Position numbers and translations under genes: made by a program
The notes under the pieces: model-generated
What the model saw: only the letters and a program-made list of their open reading frames with translations
Told to the model about the DNA's origin: nothing
The model's database searches: none
In this document: in pieces, positions 1 through 10,749 of the stretch
Numbering within the stretch: the first letter of the stretch is position 1
How the letters are laid out: every line of letters starts with the position of its first letter
Assembly: GCA_038211735.1 (NCBI GenBank)
Contig: JBBQVK010000001.1
Span: 558,001 to 622,000, forward strand
Length of the DNA: 64,000 nt
Direction of reading: 5' to 3'
Source: JBBQVK01 sp038211735
Lineage (GTDB): Bacteria > Patescibacteriota > Gracilibacteria > Absconditabacterales > Absconditicoccaceae

Positions 1-2964
1 TGCACACAATCTCGTGTCCATACATAATTCGCGTGTCTCAATCTCTCATACACTTAAGTCTTTCAAAAGAACATATTTATCGAAACTGCTCGTAACCAAC
101 GAAGGAGTGAGCGATTTCTGGACTGAGATAACTTCTGAGTTTCCGACTCAAGCACGACCTCTATAGTAGACGGTTACTTTTGGCTTCTTCTCACCAGGAG
201 TTTGATAGACATATTTTATCACATCGTCTTTTGTCGTAAGATCAACTTCTCCGTCGCCATCGAAATCATATTTGAAATATCTTGTAGAGTCAAAATCTGG
301 TTTTTGGGATAGTATGCTAGACTTAGTCGTAAACACTACTTCATCACCGACTTTTGCATTTGTTGAATTAGTGATCAATGTAACGATTGGTACATCCAGA
401 CTATTTTCACTAGGAGGGAAAAATATTATCGGTCCTTTCCCAAGGAGTGCCTCACTTGTTGATTCGCCTCCATCATTATCTACCAATCTTACTCCAAATG
501 CATACTCAGTCGGATAGTGCGGTTTAGGTACGACAAATGTTGTCGAAGGCACGCTCGAAGGCGTTATCTTCAGTGATATAATTCTGTCAGGATCATCGCT
601 CGGATAGTAATACCATACAAAGTGAGAAATAATCCCGTCTGGATCTTTTGCTCCTTGTGCTTGTAAAGAAACAACTATCGGATCGATGCTCACGTCATTA
701 AAAATTTCTCTCTGCGCAGACTGAGCTCCTGGTACTCCTATCCCAACAGCATTACCTCCACCTGATTGTGGGAAGGAAAGTATGAGATTCTGTAACGTAG
801 GCAACGCATTCAGCACATCAAACCAAATTCTACTTTGGCTGTGTTTACCGACATTCGTATCATCTACTATTACGTCTATGTACTGGCATCCAACTACAGG
901 GAAGTTGTATGTCAGTAGTGGCTTCTCATAAATTTCATCGTTCTGAGGGTGAAAAGTAATTGCCAAATCAGTATTCCCACCAAGTACATTCACAGACTTA
1001 CTTGCGGAGATATTGAGCTGTTCGTATCTTTCTACTAGGAATGCAGGTTGAGCCTTCCCTTCAGAATCTACACACACGCTTTGTGGATATAAGAGTGTAT
1101 TTGTTCTTTTTATTTCATATGCAAGTACTGGAAGATCTTGTTGTCACATAAATACCTGCCTTACTATCTCATTACTCTCTCCTGATGGGGTTACCACAGA
1201 GAGTTTAACATCATATATTCATGCTTTGTTATAAACATGTTTGGTAGTTGGGTCTTGTGTTTGTTGAGTTGTCCCATCACCAAAATCCCATGTATAGAAA
1301 GCGACTGTCTTATTAGTCTTAGCTGCGAAAGATATTTGATTTCATCGATTTGAAACTAAGGGTGTAATCATAAGTTCTGGTCTCAGAGTCGATGTCACAT
1401 CAAGCTCTTTTTCAATCTGTGTTTGTACTCAATAGCTATCTTCTACCTGAAGCTTTATTTTATATTTCGCCGGTTCGTCCATACTAACGATAAGTTGCTT
1501 TCCATCATCCACAACTCTATTGACGGTAACTCCTTGTGTCGGAGCAAAGAATCGCTCATAAGACAGCTTGTCAGATCAATTACGGACATCTTCATCGAAA
1601 CTCCCTGCAGCGTCTAAGATAAACTGTGAAGGATACTTGAGATCACTAGATGATTCGACAGTAAATGTTGGTATCGGAGGGGTAGATCACACATAGATCT
1701 GTTCAGTATCATAACTACTCGCCCCAAGCACATCAGTGACAGTCAACTTAACTGTATATGTTCCAGGAATACTAAACTTTCTACTGAGTTCTTTCGCCTC
1801 AAGAATATCTATCTGATTTCCGCTAGGATCAGTAATCAATCGTTGATAACTCTTAATCTTTGAAGTTAATGAGTATGAAGCAGCTGCATCAAATAAGAAG
1901 AGGTCAGAGGTTGTTCCCTCTTTTGGCGTCATTTTTATCGATGCTACTGGATCAGATACAGAGATCTTATAACTCTCTTTGACTCTATTGCCTTCATTAT
2001 CGACTAGCTCTAATGAAAGTGTATACAGCCCATTCTCTGGGAAAAGATGTTCGAACTGATCTGGAGACCCTTCTCAAGATTTCTTGAAACTATATACAGG
2101 TTGCGTTCATTGGATTGTCCACACATATGAAACGATAGTCCTTTCTCAAATTGGTGCTGTTGCAGTACCATCGATAAAGACACCGTCCTTCGCGTCTTGT
2201 GTCCCAACTTTCAACACAAAGTCAGTCGTTGCTTTCTTCCCATCGACATAGACGACGATATTTGCAGCTCTAGGAGCTACATTTACAGAGGTAGAATCTT
2301 CTCCATCAAAAATCCCTTCAGTGAGATTGTTTGCACTTCTGACTGTTAGATGGACAATATGGTTACCTGGTTTGGTGAACGTATAATTGACCACTGGTCC
2401 TTTCCCAATTGGTTGTTCGTCTCCGTCGGTATCTTTGTAATATCGGAAAAAATTATCTGAAGGAATAGTATCAATAGATGGGTCTACACTGGCTCTCGCA
2501 TCTAGTGTGACGTTCAGAGGTGATGGACCATCTTTTGGTTTAACCACGATATCGGGTTTGACCGTATACTTGGTTTGTATATCCGTGACAATTTCGCCAA
2601 TAGGTGAAAAACATCTATCTCTGAAAACATAATATTTATTTTCTGTATATCATTTACTGAGATCGTCAGTGGTGAGTAAGCACTGCTTGTAGATGACATT
2701 ATTGTTTGGCGACTGAGGGAAATATTCAAATACTGTATTGAAAATTGTATGTAGCTCCTTGAACTTCGTAGCATCCATATCGCTACCTACGGAGTTCGCG
2801 GCTGTTATATCTTCTAGCAAACCAACTAATTGTTCTCGTTTCCCAGCGATTTGATAGTTAGGATAATAATCCGCAGGAACGTTAGAAGCCGCAGCCCACA
2901 CATAGCCTAGGCATAAAACGACTATCCCAGTTACTATTCATAGAAATTTTTTGTTTGTATACAT
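1..2964 (-). CDS. Exported PKD-repeat surface protein, 3' end beyond the window
   Basis: Starts at ATG 2964 and is still open at base 1 (at least 988 codons). With UGA as Gly there is no TAA or TAG in the frame. The N-terminus (MYTNKKFLGIVTGIVVLCLG, then YVWA) is a signal peptide. The body is built from beta-sandwich repeats of PKD type: near residue 900 a KYDFDGDGEVD segment is followed by YVYQTPGEKKPKVTV, the usual D-G-DG core and final strand of a PKD domain, and similar blocks recur upstream (for example FRYYKDTDGDEQP near residue 170). PKD domains are extracellular adhesion or carbohydrate-binding modules. A cell-surface role is inferred; the anchor is outside the window, so I cannot tell whether it ends in a sorting signal like the proteins at 12757 and 15989. 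Confidence 0.85.
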
Positions 2965-3084
2965 GTTTTTATTTGGTGGATTAAACGTCATTCAAAATAT
3001 TTTTCCTACGCGGAGATAGGGGTCTTATATGCTCTATAAGTATAGGGAAATTGAGGCATTTATGCAAAAATTAGGTATGCTAAT

Positions 3085-4059
3085 TTAGAGTATTTTCGGC
3101 CCTTTAGCGGCCAAATACGTACTAGCCACATTGCTCTCATGTGGCATATAGTCACCTGAAAGTCACTTAATACTCGGGCAAGGCAGTACAAAGCCATTTA
3201 TTGCATCACGATAGCTGTTTTGGAAGCGGTCGATAAAGACTTCATTGCGCACCAAGTCGCTAATGAGCACCAAATCATGATTTGCCGGAAGATATTGGCG
3301 TAGTCGTTGACACAAGTTATCAGTGAAAAATTGCACTCCTTCCTCGATTAATTTTTTCAGAAATGCATTTTGTTGTATTTCCTGTGCACTGCCCCAGAAG
3401 TATTTTTCTATATCGTGCTCTATGTAACACGCCTTGAGCAATTGTATTCACATATTCAGATAATGGACGTCTTGATAGCTATTGTGTTTAACCAAAATAA
3501 GTTGGCACGAATCCTCCCAAATATACAACATACAAAATTGTTCTTTGTGAATATGATTTGCGAGATAGTCAATCATACACAAACTTCTAGGATAGAGCGT
3601 CATACGACGATCGCTAAAGAAACGGTCTCCTTGCGCGATTCTGAAGGTTGTTACCGCATCTGGCTTGAGGAAAAAAAGTTGTAGATCGAACATCAGCTGC
3701 CCGGATTTCCCTACTAGGAAATTACTTGGTTCTCCATCTACACGAACATTTACTATGCGATGAGTCACATAGGGAGAGTGAACTTGTGTGGTATATTTTA
3801 CATGCGAAATTTTTTCATCGATAAGACTTTTCAACTGAGAAATATCGAACGGTTTATATGAAGTGAAATGGATCGAAAACATAAAATAATCAAAGTAACG
3901 TTCATCGAGCAAAAAATAGATAAGTTGGTCGGTTTCTAGCCACGTCGTAATCTTGGGAATTAAGTCATACCAAGACTCAAACAGGCTTTCTTTCTGCCGC
4001 TTGTCACTATCTATCTCATACTTGTCGATATGTGTATCGAGCTCATGGAAAATGAACAT
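3085..4059 (-). CDS. Hypothetical protein, possible actin-like (PilM-type) fold
   Basis: 324 codons from ATG 4059 to TAA 3085, with two internal UGA (Gly) codons at 3448 and 3163 joining what would otherwise be three fragments. I do not recognise the family. The stretch CMLYIWEDSCQLILVKHN followed by YLNMGIQLLK resembles the phosphate-2 region and following glycine of ASKHA ATPases such as PilM or FtsA, but the match is weak and the phosphate-1 motif is not evident. No signal peptide or membrane segment. It lies downstream of the truncated uvrB on the same strand, separated by a structured 200-bp spacer. Confidence 0.65.
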
Positions 4060-4073
4060 GGGTCGTTATTGAA

Positions 4074-4270
4074 ATAAAATTTTAGTCAATTGAGTAATTG
4101 GAATTTGAGATTAGAGAAGGAACGAAGCTTGTTGAATAAAGGACGATCCGCAGCGAAAGAAGTGAGTGAGGACTACGGAGTAGCCGGCTTGTCCGGATAC
4201 CAGCGATGATTCGACAGCTGAGAGACTGATTTATTCCGTAAGACACTCATCGCTCAATAAATCTGAAGTT
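4074..4270. other. Structured intergenic spacer with pseudoknot-like inverted repeats
   Basis: Non-coding spacer of about 200 bp. Two 8-bp inverted repeats interleave: AGCGATGA (4202-4209) with TCATCGCT (4247-4254), and GATTTATT (4228-4235) with AATAAATC (4256-4263). That is the topology of an H-type pseudoknot. A further CTAC..GTAG hairpin and a CCGG..CCGG pair lie at about 4164-4195. The segment is more G+C-rich than the flanking spacers. I could not match it to tmRNA, RNase P, SRP or 6S RNA. Confidence 0.4.
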
Positions 4271-5734
4271 TTACTCAAACTGTTTATGACTAAACAAATC
4301 TGTATGTAGTTTTTCTTTATACCCATCCAGCAACTTCCCCAACGAAGGTTCTTTTATCAATAACTTTTCCAAACTTTTATCCAGCGATGCGTATTCGCCT
4401 GATTTTGGATAGACGTAGGTGATAGGATCTAGTAATCATGTCGGTCTGATAATTTGTTGCACGATCTGGTCACTTATTTCAAGTTCATAATTTGCTGGTG
4501 TTGCAGAGACATAGAGTGTTTTTGCATTTTTCTTTCTTCTTTTTTCCATGTCAGGATGAACATGCTTAATATCGTACTCTTTCCATCACAACATTACTGA
4601 AAGTTCGTCAAAGTTAATTGGTCTATGATGTAGCGCAGAAGGTAGTCTAAATCAGTGATCTACGAGGGTTTGTTTTCTAGAACTATCTGCACGAGGCATC
4701 CCGCCCAGCTGAGGAATGCTCATATGCGACTCATCAATAATACACAAAAAATCATCTGGGAAGTAATCAAACAATGTATTTGGTGGAGATCCATCTAATC
4801 TATTTTCAAAATACGGCGAGTAGTTTTCTATCCCATTTACAAATCCCGTCTCTTGAATCATTTTCATATCATAACTTACTCTTTTCTCAAGTCTTTGCGC
4901 TTCAGTGAGTAGCTTTCTTTTCGTAAAGTATGCTACTCTCTCTTTTAGTTCCGCATTTATTTGTGGTACTATGTCAGCGATCTGTTTCATATCTTGTAAG
5001 TACTGTGTAGCGGGCCAGATAGTAATGTGCTGTAGACTCTCAATTAACTTATATGTAAGCGCGTCTTTCACTTGAATCATCTCGAGCGTCTTGTCATTGA
5101 AGATCAACCTATAGATAACTTTTTCTGTACTTGCATGAATATCGATATTCTCGCCTTGTTGGTCAAACATCCCTGCATCTAATCCTCCTGTAGACGGCTT
5201 ATATTGCATATGTATGAGCTGTGCTTTGAGGTCTTCGATCTGATAGTTGTGCCCAGTCAGAAGATACAAACGATTCTGTCAAAACATCTCTTTGGTACCT
5301 AATCCGTACAACGCAGAGACCGAAGAGACGACAATAACATCCTCTCTACTAAGCAGTGATGCCATCGTCGCAAGTCTGTACATCTCTATCTGTTTGTTGA
5401 TGGTCGCCTCTTTTTCTATGTAGATACCGCGTTCAGGTAGATAGCTTTCTGGTTGATAGTAATCGAAATAAGAAACGAAATAATGCACAGCGTGCTTCGG
5501 GAAAAAATATTTAAACTCTGTCGCAAGTTGCGCAGCAAGTGTTTTATTATGTGAAAGCACTAAGGTAGGCTTATCAAGTTGTTGGACGACGTTGGCCATA
5601 GTGAACGTCTTACCTGTACCTGTAGCTCCCAATAACGTAATTTGGTTGAATCATCCAGAAAAACCTTTCACTATCTGTCCGATAGCTTTGGGCTGATCTC
5701 CACTTGGTTTATAGGAACTTTCGAGTTGAAACAT
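4271..5734 (-). CDS. uvrB: UvrB excinuclease subunit, truncated before helicase domain 2
   Basis: 487 aa from ATG 5734; UvrB is normally about 660-680 aa. Present: the N-terminal QPKAI segment, Walker A GATGTGKT, the HNKTLAAQL block, the beta-hairpin (VSYFDYYQPESYLPERGIYI), Walker B-like FLCIIDESH, the FRLPSAL/RPINF block, and YVSATPANYELE followed by IIRPTGLLDP. The protein then departs from the family and stops 50 residues later, so the RecA-like domain 2 (helicase motifs IV-VI) and the C-terminal UVR domain are missing. UGA-encoded glycines restore the family pattern, for example just before GFNQITLLG. No missing half is found in the next 1.2 kb. Family role: damage verification in nucleotide excision repair. 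Without domain 2 the helicase is unlikely to work, so this may be a decaying copy or one half of a split gene. Confidence 0.88.
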
Positions 5735-5828
5735 GCAAGCTTAAAGCCACAGCATTAAAAATCAGATCTACGCCTTTTTATATGCTTTAAGTGGTATATG
5801 TGAAGTGAATTTATTCCGCTTTATTTCT

Positions 5829-6848
5829 CTATCTCTCAATTCTTCTGAATCTATAGACAAGATATACTACGAAGGCGAATATCATCAGACCTATAAGTAC
5901 ATTTGCTGTAGGGCCTACCTGAGGTGGCGTTGCTACTACCGGCACTACTTCTTCTACCGCATCAATTTTTATAGTTTGGATATGTTCTTTACCGACTGCT
6001 TTACCGTCAGCATCCAATGCTACTAGTTTGAGGAAGTAATTTCCTGTCTTGTCGATTTGGAATGATATAGTACCATCTTTAATTTTTGGGCTACCTACTT
6101 TTGTATATGAACCTTCACTCTGGTGTCTGATATGTACTTCAGCACTCTCCGCAAGATCTGTAGGATCCCAAGTTACTGTAACCTTATTGTCTGCATAGGT
6201 GTAACTTACATTATCGAAAATCTTAGTGTCAGCACTTACTGCTGCCTTGTCGGTGGTGAAGGTAACTTCCTCACTAATCATACTTATAGGATCCATTGTT
6301 TCATCTGTAGGATGTACAGGAGCAATGAGCACGTAATAAGTTGTCTCTGGTTTCAGGTTTTCAAGCATAACTTTGGTCTTACCTTCATCCATCGTTTCAC
6401 CTTCTGGTAGATCTTCAACTTCTACTACTGCATCAGCAATTTGATCGTAATCTTGTACTGTTGCTAGAGTAGTCTCTGAGTAATATATTCTATAGTTCTT
6501 TATAGGAGTCCCGTCGTAACTTATTTCTGAAATTATAAAGGAAGCAGTATCTGCTCCAATCTCGTCTACCTCTATATCTTTGATACTAGATGGAGACCGC
6601 TTATCACTTTCCAAGTTATTTAGGATGTCTTCTGCTGCTGCATGCTCCTCTTGTGGTGCTACATCTCCTGTAGGTTCAGTCCCATCGGCTTGCGATCCAG
6701 AACTTTCTTCTAGTTGTTCCAGGAGGTTAAGTAGATCGCCTTCTCCAGTTCCAGAACCGGTCCCTTGTGCAAAAGTGAAAATTGGGAGAAAAGTACTTAT
6801 TACTAAAGACAATATAACCACAGGGGCTATTCATTTAGATGTAATCAT
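5829..6848 (-). CDS. Exported fibronectin type III surface protein with C-terminal membrane anchor
   Basis: 339 aa, ATG 6848 to TAG 5829. I chose this start because it gives a full signal peptide (MITSKGIAPVVILSLVIST, then FLPIFTFAQG) once the UGA codon is read as Gly. A Gly/Ser/Glu-rich linker (about residues 30-85) is followed by two FN3-like domains: one around YDGTPIKNYRIYYSE and LKPETTYYVLIAPV, the second around NKVTVTWDPTDLAESAEVHI and GNYFLKLVALD. A Pro/Val linker leads into a single C-terminal membrane helix (VLIGLMIFAFVVYLVYRF) with a basic tail. No LPXTG motif precedes the helix, so it is probably retained by its own anchor. Surface display or adhesion is inferred from domain type only. 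Confidence 0.8.
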
Positions 6849-7174
6849 GAATAACGGTAACGTTAAATGAGTAAAGATATCTGTCAGACTGTAAGCAATT
6901 CCCAACTTAATGCAATAAGTTGGCTTTATTAGTGACAAATTTACAGTAAATGACAATCACAAGATATCCCTTTATCCATGCCATATTTTCTACATTGAAA
7001 AACAAGATTATACAAGATGTTCTTTACAAATCAAAAAAAGTAATTCTGAATGATATATAATAGTTATCATTATAACCTTCCGATACTGATGAGCTGTTCT
7101 TGCAACTCAGGAGTAGATTGATATATAAGAAAGCATAGTTCTGTTACTTTACTTTTTATGAAATTACTCAAAAA
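6849..7174. other. Divergent intergenic region, nothing specific
   Basis: 326 bp between the divergent FN3 gene and frr. AT-rich. It must hold promoters for both, but I see no convincing -35/-10 pair, dyad or RNA structure, and no open frame beginning with ATG beyond about 20 codons. Confidence 0.5.
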
Positions 7175-7729
7175 ATGGATATACATTCGTTCAAAAATGC
7201 GTGTGAAAAAACATTAAACCATCTCTGACAGTCTTACTCGCATCTCCAGCTTGGAAGAGCTTCTTCTGGGCTTGTCGAAGAGATGCATGTACATATTCAT
7301 TCACGATGAATGGACCAGAAACTCAATCAGGTAGCCAGTATTACGACTATAGACTCTCAGACTTTGAAGATTGAACCTTGGGATAAAAGCATCCTCAAAG
7401 ATGTAGAAAAAGCAATTTACGATGCAGATATTGGACTCACTCCACTCAACCAATGAGAGTATCTTCTTATCAAAGTTCCGCCACTCAATGAAGAAAGAAG
7501 AAGAGAGGTAACAAAAATAGTTTCAAGAGACGCAGAAGATGCAAAAGTCGCAATCAGAAATCACAGACACGATGCACGCAAGGCACTTGAAACTCAACAT
7601 AAAAATGATGAGATTTCTGAAAACGAAAAGTGATCTTCTGAAAAACAGATCGACGAAATGGCAAAAAAATATGGTGATGAGATAGACACTATGGCGAAGA
7701 CGAAGAGTGAGGAGGTGATGAAGTTGTAG
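7175..7729 (+). CDS. frr: Ribosome recycling factor
   Basis: 184 aa, the normal RRF length. Releases ribosomes from mRNA after termination, together with EF-G, in the cytosol. Conserved blocks are all present: LQLGRASSGLVEEM, LNQVASITTIDSQTLKIEPW, DKSILKDVEKAIYDADIGL, PPLNEERRREVTK and AKVAIRNHRHDARK. Four UGA codons lie in frame. Two fall on family glycines: the DG-type turn before the IKVPPL strand (PLNQGEYLL) and the YG turn near residue 45. At that turn the preceding codon is CGA (7304-7306) where RRFs have an aromatic residue, so it probably reads Trp. The ATG at 7175 is chosen because it gives the canonical N-terminus; the ATG at 7158 is out of frame. Confidence 0.97.
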
Positions 7730-7749
7730 AAAAAGTTATAATCATACAA

Positions 7750-8602
7750 TTACTTTTTGTCCGGTAATTTTTTCTCGTCAGTAGAATGCTTCCTTGCAAC
7801 TTTTTTTAAATTTGTTTCTGGAGGAAGCACTTCTGGCCTTATACCACTATCTTCCAAAAATTTCCTCACGCCAGCGTTATTTTTCAAGTGTTCCTTAGTT
7901 ATTGGTTGTTCTCCGTGCAGCTTCTGATGCTTCATATTGTGGTTGGTTACTTCGGTAGCTAAATCTTTTGCCTTAAGAGTCACGGTAGGTAATACATCAG
8001 CAAGCGGTCATGATTTTACTCCCATTTTCTCTTTCATCTCTTGAGTAGTCTTTCCTCCAAACAACACCGTATCTCATTTACTTCTAATCCTTCCGATACC
8101 AGTACCATCTACTCATCTTTCAAACGCTAATTCTTGGAACTCTTTTTCGGTCATGGTTAGTTTTTTTCCTGGCTCTCAATCTTTCGATCTCTTGCATTTT
8201 TTGCTCAATGAGCTCTTGTTTCCTTGTTTGGACAGCAAAATACGCTTGCGCAAAAGCAATTTCTTGTTTTCTAGGATCTCCGTTTTGGGCTATTAAGTAA
8301 CATGCGTAACGAGAAAGATGGTAATCATCGATAGAAGGTCCATGGATATCTCAGTATTGATTGCGAGAATTTTGGGTTTTGCTGACATCAGCAAAATGCA
8401 GATTTTCATCGTTTCCAGCCTCTTTACATGATACTTTTGCTCTTTCAATAGCCCCTTGGAAGTTCCTTCGTTGGACATATCCGAGCAATGGCTGTAACTC
8501 TCTAGCACTTCGATATTCTCAATTATCTTCTACTTGCTTGATCTGTTCGAACGACTTCAAAAGTCCGGTAATAGGTTGCTGATCCATAGTATTGCAAGTC
8601 AT
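7750..8602 (-). pseudogene. dinD: DinD-like DNA-damage-inducible protein, frameshifted at a poly-A run
   Basis: Homologous to DinD over its whole length, but in two frames. The N-terminal part (start ATG 8602 or 8587) gives SFEQIKQVEDNGEY.SAREL, LLGYVQ.RNFQGAIERAK, YHLSRYACYLIAQNGDP and AYFAVQTRKQELIE. The C-terminal part gives RGVDGTGIGRIRSKGD, LFGGKTTQEMKEKMGV, LADVLPTVTLKAKDLATE, GEQPITKEHLKNN and GIRPEVLPP, ending at TAA 7750. The junction is a run of seven A (plus strand T, 8161-8167). With six, the frame reads ARKKLTMTEKEF, the family sequence. Without correction the first frame ends at 8084. The dots mark CGA codons at family tryptophans. DinD is SOS-induced in E. coli and its function is poorly known. 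An assembly indel, a real pseudogene or polymerase slippage on the A-run are all possible. Confidence 0.85.
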
Positions 8603-8705
8603 AAGGTATAAATAGTCTATCTAAGATTGTTTTACAATCTCACAAATCTTACTGTCCAAGAATCAGTAATACTACTCAAGAACGTATTTCTTGCAATTGA
8701 ATAAA

Positions 8706-8720
8706 TACAGAATTTCTGTA
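8706..8720. promoter_or_regulatory. Operator-like dyad between dinD and trhO
   Basis: TACAGAATTTCTGTA is a perfect 7-1-7 dyad in the short gap between the divergent dinD homologue (start 8602) and trhO (start 8759). Because dinD is an SOS gene in other bacteria, a LexA-type or other repressor site is a fair guess, but the sequence is not a standard LexA box. Confidence 0.45.
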
Positions 8721-8758
8721 TATTCCTTATTCTATCTAGCTTAATCTTATTATAACCT

Positions 8759-9844
8759 ATGCAACACACGACCTCCTACCATCTTTTGACGTTCTATAAG
8801 TTTGTGGATATTTCCGATCCTCAAGCGGAGGTTTTTGCGCATAAGCAGTTTTGTACGGATATTGGTATGAAAGGACGTGTCTATATAGGTGAAGAAGGAA
8901 TTAGTGCGACGATGACGTGCAACACTGGCCAGATGGCAGCATACAAAACTTTTCTTGCAAGCAATTCATATTTTGCAGACGTCACGGATATAGTTAGTAA
9001 AACGACGGACGTAGGAGACCACCAATTTGATAAGATGATCGTGAAATATCGTTCAGAAATTGTAGCGCTTGGACAAGTTGTCAAAGAAGCACAAGTCAAA
9101 ACTGCAGATAAACAGCTCAGCATTGATGAGTTCAAACGCATTGTTGAACAGCAAGATGAAGATCGAGCGATCCTCGATATGCGCAACGATTACGAACGAG
9201 AGCTCGGCCATTTCAAAGGCGCAATCCCCGCATGAACCGTTACGTTCAAAGAGACCAAAGACCTTATTATAAAGTACAAAGAAAAACTCAAAGACAAGAA
9301 AGTCGTTATGTACTGCACTGGTGGTATCAGATGCGAAAAACTTTCTGTCTTACTCAAAGAAGAGTGACTCGAAAACTTCTACGCACTCGAAGGAGGTGTC
9401 GTAAAATATACCAACGCATTCAACGATGGAAATCGATTGGGAAACCTCTACACGTTCGACGGAAGAGTAAGTTGTCCTATCGGTTCAGATCAGACACATC
9501 AAACCATCGGTACTTGTATCTACACCGACCAACCTACTGACAACTGTGAGAACTGTCGCTACAGTCCTTGTAACGCACGCATCATCGCTGACCCAAAAGC
9601 CTATCGCAAACATTTCTGATTCTGCTCGCAATCGTGTGCAGACCACGCCATGAAAGACATGCTCATAAAAAACGCTGACCGAGATTCCGTCGACTATAAA
9701 TCTCTCCGCTGAATCATCAAACAAGACCCAACGCAAAAAGAAGCAATCATGACCAAAACCGCCAACTACGTTCGTAAAAAATTATTGCACGTAACATTCA
9801 AACATCAAGAGCCACAGAAAGAGAAAGCGGTGTATGAGTGGTAG
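8759..9844 (+). CDS. trhO: tRNA uridine(34) hydroxylase TrhO (rhodanese family)
   Basis: 361 aa. TrhO makes 5-hydroxyuridine at the tRNA wobble position. Domains: N-terminal acylphosphatase-like region with KGRVYIGEEGISATM (about residues 38-55); rhodanese domain with LDMRNDYE and GHFKGAIPAG; catalytic loop MYCTGGIRCEKLS with Cys186; then EGGVVKY, FDGRVSCP and a Cys-rich C-terminal motif (NCENCRYSPCNARII, then FGFCSQSCADH). In-frame UGA codons complete family glycines, including AIPAG. Two CGA codons lie where the family has an aromatic residue: YE.E before GHF (9197-9199) and the W of the W-x-G motif before FDGRV. Single gene, divergent from dinD. Confidence 0.95.
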
Positions 9845-9850
9845 GAAAAA

Positions 9851-10609
9851 TTATTTCTGTTCAAATCCGATATCTTCGAAACATATTGCTGGCGTTGAAA
9901 CTCAAATTTCATTTTCGCGTTTACTGAATCCTCATTTATCTCAATACTCAAGACATCATATACCATCGAATGTATACGCCTTTGATTCAGGAGTTCTCTG
10001 AATTTTCACGTCTTTTTCTAGGTGTCACGTCCAGGCGTATCATTGCGTTCCCATATTATTCCATTTGCCGTTGATATAACGTACTCCTGATTTTTCTAGT
10101 CACATTAATTCCACGAAATTCCAAAATTTATTCGTCATATCTGTTCCTGGAATATGTTTTTTAATGAATTCTAATTGTTCAACATATGTTGCGAAAAGTT
10201 TTTTGTTCGCCTTCTCTGCTTCTGAATCTAACGCAGGCCCATATATGTATCTAACATGTTGAAAGCCATATTCTTCAGGGCATTGGAAAACATTCTCTCC
10301 GTCCACCTCAGGCCTTAAAAAAGAAAATCTCTTGCCTCCTACTTCAATAGTATTTCCTTTTTCTGGGTCCATAGAAATTATTTTTATATCCAACAGTTTA
10401 CTCAAGCCTTTGGGTCTATTTCAAACTCTTTTCACTACTGATTGAGGGTAGGCTGATAAATCAAGACACTCGGAGATATCTATTTGCTCTTCGCTACTTA
10501 ATATATCGACTAAATCTTCTTTTGTTGCTCACACAAAAATTCAAAGCTCCTGAGCTTTCTCGAATAGTGTGTCTATGTGTTCTTGGGGGAATTTTTCTAG
10601 ATCTGCCAT
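9851..10609 (-). CDS. Hypothetical protein, 252 aa
   Basis: Runs from ATG 10609 to TAA 9851 with many in-frame UGA codons. Not recognised. It begins with a predicted helical region (MADLEKFPQEHIDTLFEKAQ, then ELGIFVGATKEDLVDILSSE). The middle carries the strands IKIISMDPEKGNTIEVGGK and FQHVRYIYGPAL. The C-terminal third resembles a compact beta-rich module (GVRYINGKWNNMGTQGYAWTG; LEYGDKGGFSKRENEIG) of the kind that describes an item of text or a lectin-like fold. No signal peptide. It ends 7 bp from the trhO stop codon (convergent). Confidence 0.7.
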
Positions 10610-10749
10610 AGATATTTCGGATCGATAAATATATTTAATAATACTCTATTTATTTTATTTGTCAATAGTCTGCTTACATGCTTTATGTGGCTTGAAAAGC
10701 TGTGAATTTCATATATCTTGAGTTAATTCTTTAGCCAAACAAGCCCACC

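Noticed and set aside
148..1077. Separate short genes ending at TGA (here and throughout)
   Set aside because: All neighbouring fragments share one frame without TAA or TAG and join into single family-length proteins.
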